Virus record (IMG/VR): IMGVR_UViG_3300027782_004732 | Location: 1-64,000 of that record | Length of the DNA: 64,000 nucleotides | Reading direction: 5' to 3' (one strand) | From: a virus | Shown: positions 53,501 to 61,100 of the stretch, in pieces | How the letters are laid out: the number at the start of each line of letters is the position of its first letter | Position numbering within the stretch: the first letter of the stretch is position 1 | Notes under the pieces: generated by a model | What the model saw: the letters and a program-made list of their open reading frames with translations, nothing else | Told to the model about the DNA's origin: nothing | The model's database searches: none | Program-made: the position numbers and the translations under genes

Positions 53501-53820
53501 CAGCACTTAACAGATTGAACGTAAGAAGATTATTACTTCAAGCTCGTAAGTTGATTTCAGCAGTAGCAATAAGATTATTGTTTGAGCAAAACGACCAAAT
53601 CGTTAGACAACAATTCTTGGATAGTGTTAACCCTATCTTAGACTCAATTAGAAGAGATAGAGGTTTATACGATTTCCGTGTAACCGTATCTTCAACACCT
53701 GAAGATTTAGATGCTAACAGACTTGTAGGTAAAATCTACTTAAAACCAACGAAAGCATTGGAGTTCATTGATATTGAATTCTTTATCACTCCAACAGGTG
53801 CTTCGTTTGAAAATATCTAA
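50578..53820 (+). CDS. Tail sheath protein, gp18-like, 1080 aa
   Basis: The N-terminus (FVSPGVYTSETDLSFVAQSV, LVGETIKGPAFEPVFITNYD, QAYFGG) and C-terminus (LNRLNVRRLLLQARKLISAV, GLYDFRVTVSSTPEDLDANR, VGKIYLKPTKALEFIDIEF) are the two conserved ends of contractile tail sheath proteins. The sheath contracts to drive the tube into the host. At 1080 residues it is much longer than T4 gp18 (659). The extra, beta-rich material lies around residues 120-400 and probably makes outward-facing domains. A hairpin closes the gene. Confidence 0.92.
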   Translation: MATAQANQKVFVSPGVYTSETDLSFVAQSVGVTTLGLVGETIKGPAFEPVFITNYDEFQAYFGGTEPVKFYNTQIPKYEAAYIAKSYLQQSNQLFVTRVLGLSGYDAGPSWTINVTANVDPTTIGNPSVGVAFSANFTGSSSGNTITFVGGSLPTEVSANLNVQYRLQDGSTSTLQDDFNTYLDAIMDTPSTSATTAVIYGSIPEVDYQNLSDVYTNDYSPYGCENNFSQNDLSAGSNDSWYYANFEFENYDSTTNNYTGYSFYYTVSNLVSGASSTFTGTITGYSYTFTGTAYSEFNNMVIATVRSRGVSQYENSSSSINHGPVYQVGVDYDNNNTWVPNNLKMVTTGQYSGITKSPYAQFALSGLTKEGTVFELVSSLLASDAKYITKVLGVDNFGKSRFDVPIYVEEAYQASLNYAYNQGYIRGLNPELIALPDARSENSLSIAYNLEKYQSPETPYLVSELRGNKVYNLFKFISISDGDAANTEIKVSIANLSYNNMSFDVLIRNFFDTDANPVVIEKFTNCNMDPGSNNFVAKKIGSANGEFALISRYVMIQLADEYPIDALPCGFYGYTQREYEDYNIYPSPYPKYKTKYYYPGEVVANPPFGSRAGGGTVESAGDIVRRTYLGFSSQFGIDESFLTYKGKQTPSNWISNPLAEGQPWNVISKGFHMDSGATVVTIGITSMSSGETAFECGVAEFRADPATQENPYYFIYSRKYTVCFAGGFDGWDIYREWRTNQDRFQLGSSGYLAGASASSRYPTATGDGLFKRIVVQNNTQDFANTDYYAYLLGILTFANPEATNINVFATSSIDYVNNSNLVEEAIDMIQYSRADSVYIATTPDYNMYTPDSTNPQDIIYSQEAVDNLDNTGIDSNYTATYYPWILTRDTVNNTQIYLPPTGEVCRNLALTDNISFPWFASAGYTRGLVNSIKARQKLTQTDRDTLYQGRINPIATFSDVGTVIWGNKTLQVADTALNRLNVRRLLLQARKLISAVAIRLLFEQNDQIVRQQFLDSVNPILDSIRRDRGLYDFRVTVSSTPEDLDANRLVGKIYLKPTKALEFIDIEFFITPTGASFENI

Positions 53821-53831
53821 TAAAAATTTAT

Positions 53832-53852
53832 GGGGGTACATAAAGTACCCCC
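53832..53852 (+). terminator. Hairpin after sheath gene
   Basis: GGGGGTAC, loop ATAAA, GTACCCCC. It is GC-rich and 11 bases after the sheath stop, but has no T run, so it may attenuate, stabilise or process the message rather than end it. An ATG at 53830 lies in its 5' flank. Confidence 0.5.
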
Positions 53853-53865
53853 TAATTGCCAAAGT

Positions 53866-54699
53866 ATGAGAAAACAAATTAAAGAAGGTTTCAAAGGTGA
53901 GGGTATTGGTACTCCAGATATGAAATATTATGCGTTTGATTGGGATGACAACATTGTTCATATGCCAACAAAGATAATGTTAAAGACTGAAGACGGTGAT
54001 GAAATTGGTATGAGTACTGATGATTTTGCGGAATACAGACACGATTTGGGTAAAAAACCTTTTAAATATAAAGGTGAAACTGTTGTTGATTTAGCCGATG
54101 ATGCGTTTAGGAATTTTAGAACTGCGGGAGATAAAGATTTTTTAATTGATGCGATGAGAGCTAAAGAAGGTCCTGCGTTTGGGGATTTTAGAGAAGCAAT
54201 CAATAACGGTTCAATATTTTCAATTGTAACTGCAAGAGGTCATAACCCTGAAACATTAAAACAAGCCGTTTACAATTACATTGTTAGTGGGTATAATGGG
54301 ATAGATAAAGACCAACTAATTAAAAACCTTAAAAAATATAGGACGTTTGTCGGTGAAGAAGATATGAGTGATGACGATTTAATTAAATCATATTTAGAAC
54401 TCAACAGATACCACCCAGTTACATTTGGAGAAGGAAGTGCTGCCAATCCTGAAGAATTAAAAGTTAAAGCGATGGATGAGTTTGTTTCCTATATAAAAGG
54501 AATTGCTGGTATACTTAATAAAAAAGCATATATAAAAAATGATATATCTAATAACTTTATACCAGAACAACCTAGTATTGGATTTTCAGATGATGATATA
54601 AGAAATGTAGAAGTAATGAGTAAACATTTTAAAGATAAACCAGATAATATAGTTAAGACTTATTCTACTGCTGGAGGCATTAAAAAGGAATATAAATAA
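53866..54699 (+). CDS. HAD-superfamily hydrolase-like protein, about 277 aa
   Basis: A longer frame begins at ATG 53830, but it would start within the hairpin flank, so I choose ATG 53866 (MRKQIKEGFKGEGIGTPDMK). YYAFDWDDNIVHMPT is the HAD motif I with both Asp. SIVTARGHNPETLKQAVYNY gives motif II (Thr), and IGFSDDDIRNVEVM is motif IV with acidic pair. It is therefore probably catalytic, unlike the HAD-like protein at 11406. The protein sits between sheath and tube genes, where a virion-associated phosphatase is unexpected. Its substrate is unknown. Confidence 0.68.
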   Translation: MRKQIKEGFKGEGIGTPDMKYYAFDWDDNIVHMPTKIMLKTEDGDEIGMSTDDFAEYRHDLGKKPFKYKGETVVDLADDAFRNFRTAGDKDFLIDAMRAKEGPAFGDFREAINNGSIFSIVTARGHNPETLKQAVYNYIVSGYNGIDKDQLIKNLKKYRTFVGEEDMSDDDLIKSYLELNRYHPVTFGEGSAANPEELKVKAMDEFVSYIKGIAGILNKKAYIKNDISNNFIPEQPSIGFSDDDIRNVEVMSKHFKDKPDNIVKTYSTAGGIKKEYK

Positions 54700-54751
54700 A
54701 GAATAATCTCACCAAATTAAAAGTAAAGAGAAAAATTTTTTAACAAGACTA

Positions 54752-54758
54752 TATTTAT
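54752..54758 (+). promoter_or_regulatory. TATTTAT late-promoter candidate for the tube gene
   Basis: ACTATATTTATAGATA, 40 bases before the ATG at 54799, in a 99-base non-coding gap. Confidence 0.4.
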
Positions 54759-54798
54759 AGATATAAACAACAAAGAAACTAAAAAAAATTAAAATAAC

Positions 54799-55287
54799 AT
54801 GGCTGATTTATTAATGAAAATGCCGATACCTTACGAACCGAAACGTCAGAATCGTTTTATCTTAAGGTTTCCATCAAGTTTGGGTATTAACGAATGGTTT
54901 GTAGAATCAACGGCTAGACCACACATCCAAATTGTCGCAACAGAAATACCGTTTTTAAACACATCTACTTATGTTGCTGGTAGATTTACTTGGCAAACAA
55001 TCCCAGTTAAATTCCGTGACCCTATTGGACCTTCAGCGGCTCAAGCTCTTATGGAGTGGGTTCGTTTACATGCTGAATCAGTTACAGGTCGTATGGGTTA
55101 TGCTGCTGGTTACAAAAAAGATATTGACCTTGAAATGTTGGACCCAACAGGAGTTGTGGTTGAGAAATGGATTCTTTATGGAACATTCTTAACTGACGTT
55201 AACTTTGATTCGTTAGCTTACAATACTGATGGATTGGCAACAATTTCAGCAACATTAAGAATGGATAGATGTGTGTTAGTTTACTAA
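54799..55287 (+). CDS. Tail tube protein, gp19-like, 162 aa
   Basis: PYEPKRQNRFILRFPSSLGI, ARPHIQIVATEIPFLNTSTY and WQTIPVKFRDPIGPSAAQAL match gp19-type tube proteins, as does the length (T4 gp19 is 163). Hexamers of it stack to make the tube through which DNA passes. The spacing from sheath with a HAD gene in between is unusual. The gene is closed by a very strong terminator, so tube synthesis can be set apart from downstream genes. Confidence 0.92.
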   Translation: MADLLMKMPIPYEPKRQNRFILRFPSSLGINEWFVESTARPHIQIVATEIPFLNTSTYVAGRFTWQTIPVKFRDPIGPSAAQALMEWVRLHAESVTGRMGYAAGYKKDIDLEMLDPTGVVVEKWILYGTFLTDVNFDSLAYNTDGLATISATLRMDRCVLVY

Positions 55288-55319
55288 TACTATTTACAAA
55301 TTTTCACAACTAATTATAT

Positions 55320-55357
55320 TTAACCGTAAAGCGATAAACTTTACGGTTAATTTTTTT
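55320..55357 (+). terminator. Rho-independent terminator
   Basis: A 12-base perfect stem TTAACCGTAAAG / CTTTACGGTTAA, loop CGATAAA, and seven T. It separates the tube gene from the gp26-like gene, whose ATG follows three bases later. Confidence 0.95.
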
Positions 55358-55359
55358 AT

Positions 55360-56103
55360 ATGGATACACAATCAAACGACTACGGTCAACAAAATTTTAC
55401 ATTACCACACGACGTGGTACCATTACCATCACAAGGTATTTTTTACAAAAACAGAAAAAAATCAATTAAGGTTGGTTATTTAACTGCTGCGGATGAAAAT
55501 ATCATAATGGCAGGTGGGGGTGACTTAACACTTAATTTATTAAGAGCAAAAATCTATGAGCCAGATATGAGGGTTGAAGACCTTATTGAAGGAGATGTTG
55601 AAGCTATCTTAATTTTCTTAAGAAACACAGGGTTTGGACCTGAAATAACATTAAACCTTACTGACCCTGGAACTAAAAAATTGTTCCAAACTAACGTTAT
55701 GTTAGACCAGTTATCTATTATTAATGGTCAAGAACCTAATGAAGATGGTTCTTTTATGGTTAGTCTTCCAAAGACACAATCAACGGTTAAGTTAAAACCA
55801 TTAACTTATGGTGAAATTTTGGAAATTGGTAAAATGGCGGACTCATACCCACAAGGAAGGGTTGTACCAAAAATTACTTGGAGAATGCAAAAAGAAATTA
55901 TTGAAGTTGACGGTTCAAATGATAAGTCGGCTATTGCAAAATTTGTTGAATCAATGCCAATCGCTGATTCAAAATTCATTAGAAAATTCATGAACGAAAA
56001 TGAACCTAGATTGGATATGACTAAAACTATTATGGCCCCGTCTGGAGAAAAACTAACAGTAAATGTTGGGTTTGGGGTCGAATTTTTTCGTCCTTTCTTC
56101 TGA
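55360..56103 (+). CDS. Baseplate hub / tail assembly protein, gp26-like, 247 aa
   Basis: VVPLPSQGIFYKNRKKSIKV at the start, YLTAADENIIM and LIEGDVEAILIFLRNTGFGP match the T4 gp26-type baseplate family. The length is close to T4 gp26 (208). It lies just after tube and before tape measure, the position where tail-assembly chaperones sit in many phages. A second reading frame overlaps its last 41 bases. An actual baseplate or chaperone role cannot be separated from sequence. Confidence 0.78.
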   Translation: MDTQSNDYGQQNFTLPHDVVPLPSQGIFYKNRKKSIKVGYLTAADENIIMAGGGDLTLNLLRAKIYEPDMRVEDLIEGDVEAILIFLRNTGFGPEITLNLTDPGTKKLFQTNVMLDQLSIINGQEPNEDGSFMVSLPKTQSTVKLKPLTYGEILEIGKMADSYPQGRVVPKITWRMQKEIIEVDGSNDKSAIAKFVESMPIADSKFIRKFMNENEPRLDMTKTIMAPSGEKLTVNVGFGVEFFRPFF

Positions 56104-56242
56104 TTATAGGAAAACTCAGATAGATGAATTTTACTATCTGAACAATTTAATGAAAATAACATATCAAGATTTTATTCAAATGCCAATATTTGTTAGAAAA
56201 TATTTGTTGGATAAATGGATTGAAGAAAATAGGAAGGACTAA
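56063..56242 (+). CDS. Small overlapping ORF after gp26-like gene, 59 aa
   Basis: In the +1 frame a reading frame opens at ATG 56063 and continues past the gp26-like stop (TGA at 56101) to TAA at 56240. The part beyond the overlap (SSDYRKTQIDEFYYLNNLMK, ITYQDFIQMPIFVRKYLLDK) looks like a true protein, with a conserved-type MPxFxRKY ending. It could be expressed from its own ATG, from the later ATG at 56150, or as a frameshift extension of the gp26-like protein, as in lambda G/GT. The position before the tape measure gene fits the last idea. Confidence 0.65.
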   Translation: MLGLGSNFFVLSSDYRKTQIDEFYYLNNLMKITYQDFIQMPIFVRKYLLDKWIEENRKD

Positions 56243-56254
56243 ATTTTAGTCCTT
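56234..56254 (+). terminator. Hairpin at end of gp26-like unit
   Basis: AAGGACT, loop AAATTTT, AGTCCTT; the loop can extend the pairing. It overlaps the small ORF's stop. A weak T-rich tail follows. Confidence 0.55.
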
Positions 56255-56258
56255 CTTC

Positions 56259-56265
56259 TATTTAT
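56259..56265 (+). promoter_or_regulatory. TATTTAT late-promoter candidate
   Basis: TTCTATTTATATATAA, 21 bases before the ATG at 56287. Confidence 0.45.
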
Positions 56266-56286
56266 ATATAAAACTAATTATAAATT

Positions 56287-58131
56287 ATGGCGACTAACAA
56301 TCCAGAAGATAAAGGTAGTGCTAAAGACCTTGAAGAAAGTTTTAAAAAATTAGGGAGACCCATTGAAGAAATATTAGACGCAATTGGTAACATGTACGAT
56401 GAAGCGGACAAGTTAAACAATGCGTTTTTACAGGGTAGAACTAGATTAGATGAAATGAACGATGCGGTCTCAAGAGCGGCTGCGGGGGTAATTCGTTTAG
56501 GTGGGGACATTAGTTCCGTTAGCAGAACAATGATTGAAATTGCTGATGGTTCTAGAAGAAATGTTATTGCGACAGAAGAACAAGTTAGTAAATTATATGC
56601 AGCTTCAACAATTCTTGGTAAAGGTGCTGATGAATTGGTTGAATCATTTGCTAAAGTTGGATATGAAACATCTCAAATTGGTCCAAATTTAGAAAATTCA
56701 ATAGATTATGTTCAAAGTGTAGGTCTTAATGCTAAAACAGTAGTTAAAGACGTTGCAAATAACATGGAGTTGATGAATAGATTCAACTTTAGTGATGGTG
56801 TTCAAGGTCTAACAAAAATGGCAGCTCAAGCTTCAATGTTGAGGTTTGATATGAATAGAACTGCCGAATTTGCGGATAAAGTTATGTCACCTGAAGGGGC
56901 AATTGAAGCGGCGGCAGGATTTCAAAGGTTAGGTGTAAACATCGGTGGATTAGTTGACCCATTTAAATTAATGAATGATTCAATTAATGACCCAGGGGCA
57001 TTACAAGATAGTATAATAAAGGCAACTAAACAATATACTGAGTTTGACGAAAAAACAAAATCATTTAAGATAAACCCACAAGGTATCTTAATGTTAAAAG
57101 AAATGGCTGATGTGACTGGAATTAGCGCAAAAGAACTTTCAAAAACCGCATTAGCGGCAGCCGATTTAGATAAAAGAATTTCAACTATTAATCCATCTTT
57201 AAACTTTGACAAACCTGAAGATAAAGAATTGTTAGCTAATATGGCTACCATGGGTGAAGGTGGTGAATACATTGTACAACTTAAAAATGATAAGACAGGT
57301 GACATTGATAAAATTAAGTTAAGTGAGATAACAAATGATGAATTAAAGGCTTTAAGAAAACAACAAGACGAAAAACCCAAAACTTTAGAAGACATTCAAA
57401 TAAGCCAATTAGACGTTTTGAAAAATATTGAAGCGTCACTTAAGGGAAATATTGCTAAAGGTACTTATGGTATTGCGGGTTCTTCGGTAGTTAGAGGTAA
57501 CTTATTAGGTGCAGATAGAATTACTAGAGCGGTCACAGGAGCTGTAGATAAAAATATACCTGAAAGTGCTGAAATTACAAAAAGTGTAAATGATGGAATT
57601 GCGAAAATGGTTGAAGTTTTTACTCAAAAAGATGCGGGTAAAATTAGTAGTACGGATTTTGCAACTAAAATAGCAAAGCTTGAAGACGAAATTAAAGGTA
57701 AAGCAAGTTCATATGGTGAAAAAGGTATTGAGGCGTTAAAAGATATTTTAGAAGAAAGTAATAAAAAAGTTACTGGTAGCAGTGCAATTGAGAAAGAATT
57801 CAAAAAATACACATCAGAAATTTTAACAGGTGTTGGAAGAACGCCAGATACCACAAGTAAAACTTCAGCAATTTCAGGAACACAAAAATCAGAACCATTA
57901 TCTAGAAGTTCTGTTTTTGGTAGAGGTAGTACCCCAACTCCAACAGACACAAAAACTAAAACAACTAACGTTAATTCCCAAGTTGATTTTGGTGGAACAA
58001 TTACAATTAAAGTTGATGCACCTTCTGGTGTTAGTGAACAACAATTTAAAACATTTTTTGAATCAGATGAATTCAAAAGAAAGATTTACGAATACTATAA
58101 TCAAAAAGCAACCGAGTTAGAAAAAAGATAA
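56287..58131 (+). CDS. Tail tape measure protein candidate, 614 aa
   Basis: The protein is mostly helical and Ala/Ser/Lys-rich, with heptad-like stretches (LNNAFLQGRTRLDEMNDAVS, RAAAGVIRLGGDISSVSRTM) and a C-terminal beta unit (FGGTITIKVDAPSGVSEQQF) that I associate with tape measure proteins of marine phages. Its length is close to T4 gp29 (590), the tape measure. It follows tube and the gp26-like gene and precedes baseplate genes, as expected. The Pro/Thr stretch near residue 545 is short and unlike the surface linkers. It sets tail length if the call is right. Confidence 0.7.
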   Translation: MATNNPEDKGSAKDLEESFKKLGRPIEEILDAIGNMYDEADKLNNAFLQGRTRLDEMNDAVSRAAAGVIRLGGDISSVSRTMIEIADGSRRNVIATEEQVSKLYAASTILGKGADELVESFAKVGYETSQIGPNLENSIDYVQSVGLNAKTVVKDVANNMELMNRFNFSDGVQGLTKMAAQASMLRFDMNRTAEFADKVMSPEGAIEAAAGFQRLGVNIGGLVDPFKLMNDSINDPGALQDSIIKATKQYTEFDEKTKSFKINPQGILMLKEMADVTGISAKELSKTALAAADLDKRISTINPSLNFDKPEDKELLANMATMGEGGEYIVQLKNDKTGDIDKIKLSEITNDELKALRKQQDEKPKTLEDIQISQLDVLKNIEASLKGNIAKGTYGIAGSSVVRGNLLGADRITRAVTGAVDKNIPESAEITKSVNDGIAKMVEVFTQKDAGKISSTDFATKIAKLEDEIKGKASSYGEKGIEALKDILEESNKKVTGSSAIEKEFKKYTSEILTGVGRTPDTTSKTSAISGTQKSEPLSRSSVFGRGSTPTPTDTKTKTTNVNSQVDFGGTITIKVDAPSGVSEQQFKTFFESDEFKRKIYEYYNQKATELEKR

Positions 58132-58158
58132 ATGTCTAACAAAAAAACACCATCAACC

Positions 58159-58165
58159 TATTTAT
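58159..58165 (+). promoter_or_regulatory. TATTTAT late-promoter candidate
   Basis: CCTATTTATTAATAA, 14 bases before the ATG at 58180. It falls in a 48-base gap that can also be read as a 15-codon frame. Confidence 0.35.
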
Positions 58166-58179
58166 TAATAAAAGAATAG

Positions 58180-61100
58180 ATGGGTAGTCCATTAGATTAT
58201 ATTAATAGCGAAGGTTTTAGAAAAAAACTTATAACAAGGAATTTAGTACCATATGCTAAGTCCCCTACCAAAGTTACGCCTCCTACAACTTACGAAGTAA
58301 TTCAATCAGATTTATCGGTAGTTGATAGTCCTGATGGATTTATTGATACTCCATATTTTGCCAATAATTTAATGTATCCACTTAATAGGTGGGGAAGTGA
58401 TGGTGGTTACAAACAAGCTCCTGACATTAGTGGTAATTTAAATACAAAGTCAAATCAAGGTGAATATGGACCAGGTCAACAAGACGCTCATTTAATTGAC
58501 GAGGCACAAATTGCGTCCAAAAAAGGTTTTGGGTCAATTGCTCCTGCATGGCAACCACTTAATGCTTATGGTAATGGAGGTTTACAACAATTAGATTCTG
58601 GTACTTTTATTGGAAATATTGATGTAATAGCAAGTCCTCTTGTTGGTGGACTTAAAAACTTATATAATAATCAATCATACCCAAGTACATTTAATTCATC
58701 ATCATATACACCATTATCAATTTTATTATCACCAGACCCAACAGGTAGTAATGGATTATTAAGTCAAGATTCATTTATTGCTCGTTTAGGTGCAAAAACA
58801 CTTAGAAAAGAATTTGAAGAAAGAATTGGTAGGGCGATTATTAGAGAAACTATTGGTCGTGCCAACTTTTTAAATGTTAATAGTAGTACCAACCTTGTTA
58901 ATATATTAACAGGTAATGTTCCATTAATTGAGCCAAACTATCAAATTACAGTCCCATCAAACCCATTAACCGCAGCTGCGGATTTTGGACTTAGATTAGC
59001 TGGTAGTGTTACACCTTTTTCGTTAATACCTGGTTCTTATTTTGACCCAAATATTAATCCTGCAACACCAACAACAATACAACAATCTTTACTTGCTAAC
59101 CCACTTGCCGCCGCGGGTAATTTTGTTAGTAATCTATTAGGTGCGGGTAAAACAGGTACACAGATATTTTATAACAATACTGGTGCGGGACAAAAATCTT
59201 TGTTGTGGAAGAACATTAACTACAACAGATACAAGCCAAATTACGATAGAACCTTACTTGATAGATTAGGTGGTGCTATTGTAGGTACTGAAACAAACAA
59301 TTCTAACTTTTATGTTGGGTCAACAAGTTCTGACCCTTCAAGAGTATTCTCACCAAGTAGAGCAATACCTGTTGATGCGTTTGGTAATGAACAACAAACT
59401 CCAGTATATGGTCCATCTGAATTAGCTCAATTATATGAAGGACCAAGTAAAGAAATTCGTTTAGGTGCTAATGGTCCTACCTATAGTGATGGGGGTGGTA
59501 TTGAAGGTGGTTTTACTTGGGTATCACCAAAATATAAAGGTAATGCGGGTAAGAAAGTTGGTATTGGTGGTGAGATTATGGGTCAAGACCAAGACTTCAA
59601 ACCATCATCGTATGATTCAACAGAGTCTACTGAAAGAAAATTCAAACAAGGTTCAATCCTTGACGATACACAAAGAATTATTGATAGTCAACCACAAGGT
59701 GGTAAACGACTACAACATGTAGGTAATGCCATAGACCAAGTTAGTAAAGTATTCCATGATGGATATAAAGAAATGACCAAAGGTTCAAGAGTGATTAAGT
59801 ACACAGGTTCAATTGGACAAGAAGTTGGAACTGAGTATTGTAGAGTTTTTGCCAAAGATATTCCATATCTTCAATATAACGACCTTCAAAAAACAGATGG
59901 TATTGTAACTGAAGGTAGAAGATTTTCATATTCTGTATTAGATAAGACATATAATCTTAATATTGCTCCAAACAAAAGAGAAGGTGGACAAGATTCAACA
60001 AACTTGGTTGGAAGTTATAATAATGCTTATGCTAAAAAATATATGTTCTCACTTGAGAATTTGGCGTGGGCAACTTCAAACACACCAGGATTTGCTGTTG
60101 CGGATTTACCTGTTTGTGAGAGAGGGCCAAACGGAGGTAGAGTTATGTGGTTTCCACCTTATGGATTAACTTTTAGTGAAACTGTTACTGCTAACTGGAA
60201 TGCCAACGAATTTATAGGTAGACCAGAACCAATATATACATATAAGAGTACAAATAGAGGTGGTAGTTTAACTTGGAAGATAGTTGTTGACCATCCATCT
60301 GTTTTAAATGTTATTGTTAATAAGGTTTTAGCAAATGAAACAAATAAAGTTAGAATTGATAGTATTTTAGAATCATTCTTTGCGGGATGTAGAAAATATG
60401 ATTTATATGAACTTGCAAAAAAATATTATACAATATCACCTAATGACTTGTTTGATATACAACAGGCAATCACATCAAAAGAATTAACAAGAGAACAATT
60501 AGAGTATACTATTAGTACAATCAAAACAACACCTGAAGTATCAAGTGATACTGGAACTGGTGGTTCTCCTGAAGCAACATTTAAGACATTTGAAAATGTA
60601 GGATTTTACTTTAATAACGATATACCAAAACAATTTAACGAATCTTTTACTCCATTGTATGACACATATATCACCCAAAAATCATATTATGGAGAACAAT
60701 CACCTACCACCGCTCAGCAAACTACATCGTTTTTTGATAGTGTAGTTATATCTAACAAACAAAAACTTGACACATTAATAGATGAGTTAGATAAACAATT
60801 TACAAATAATCCTGAAGGTACTGTAACAATAACTATTGATAGTAGTACTTCACCTGCGGCTAAACAAGATTATAATAATATTCTATCAGCAAAAAGGATT
60901 AATTCCGCGGCAATATTCATAACGGGTAATAGTAAAATGACAAAGTATGTTACGGGTACACCACAAAGATTAATTGTTAAAATTGGTGAAGGTCGTGGTG
61001 AGAACGCTCAAGTAATGAAATTTGATGAAAAAACTAAAAGTTATATACCTGGAAGTAGTGTTTCTTGTGGTGACAATGACGGAAATAGCCAAGCGTTAAA

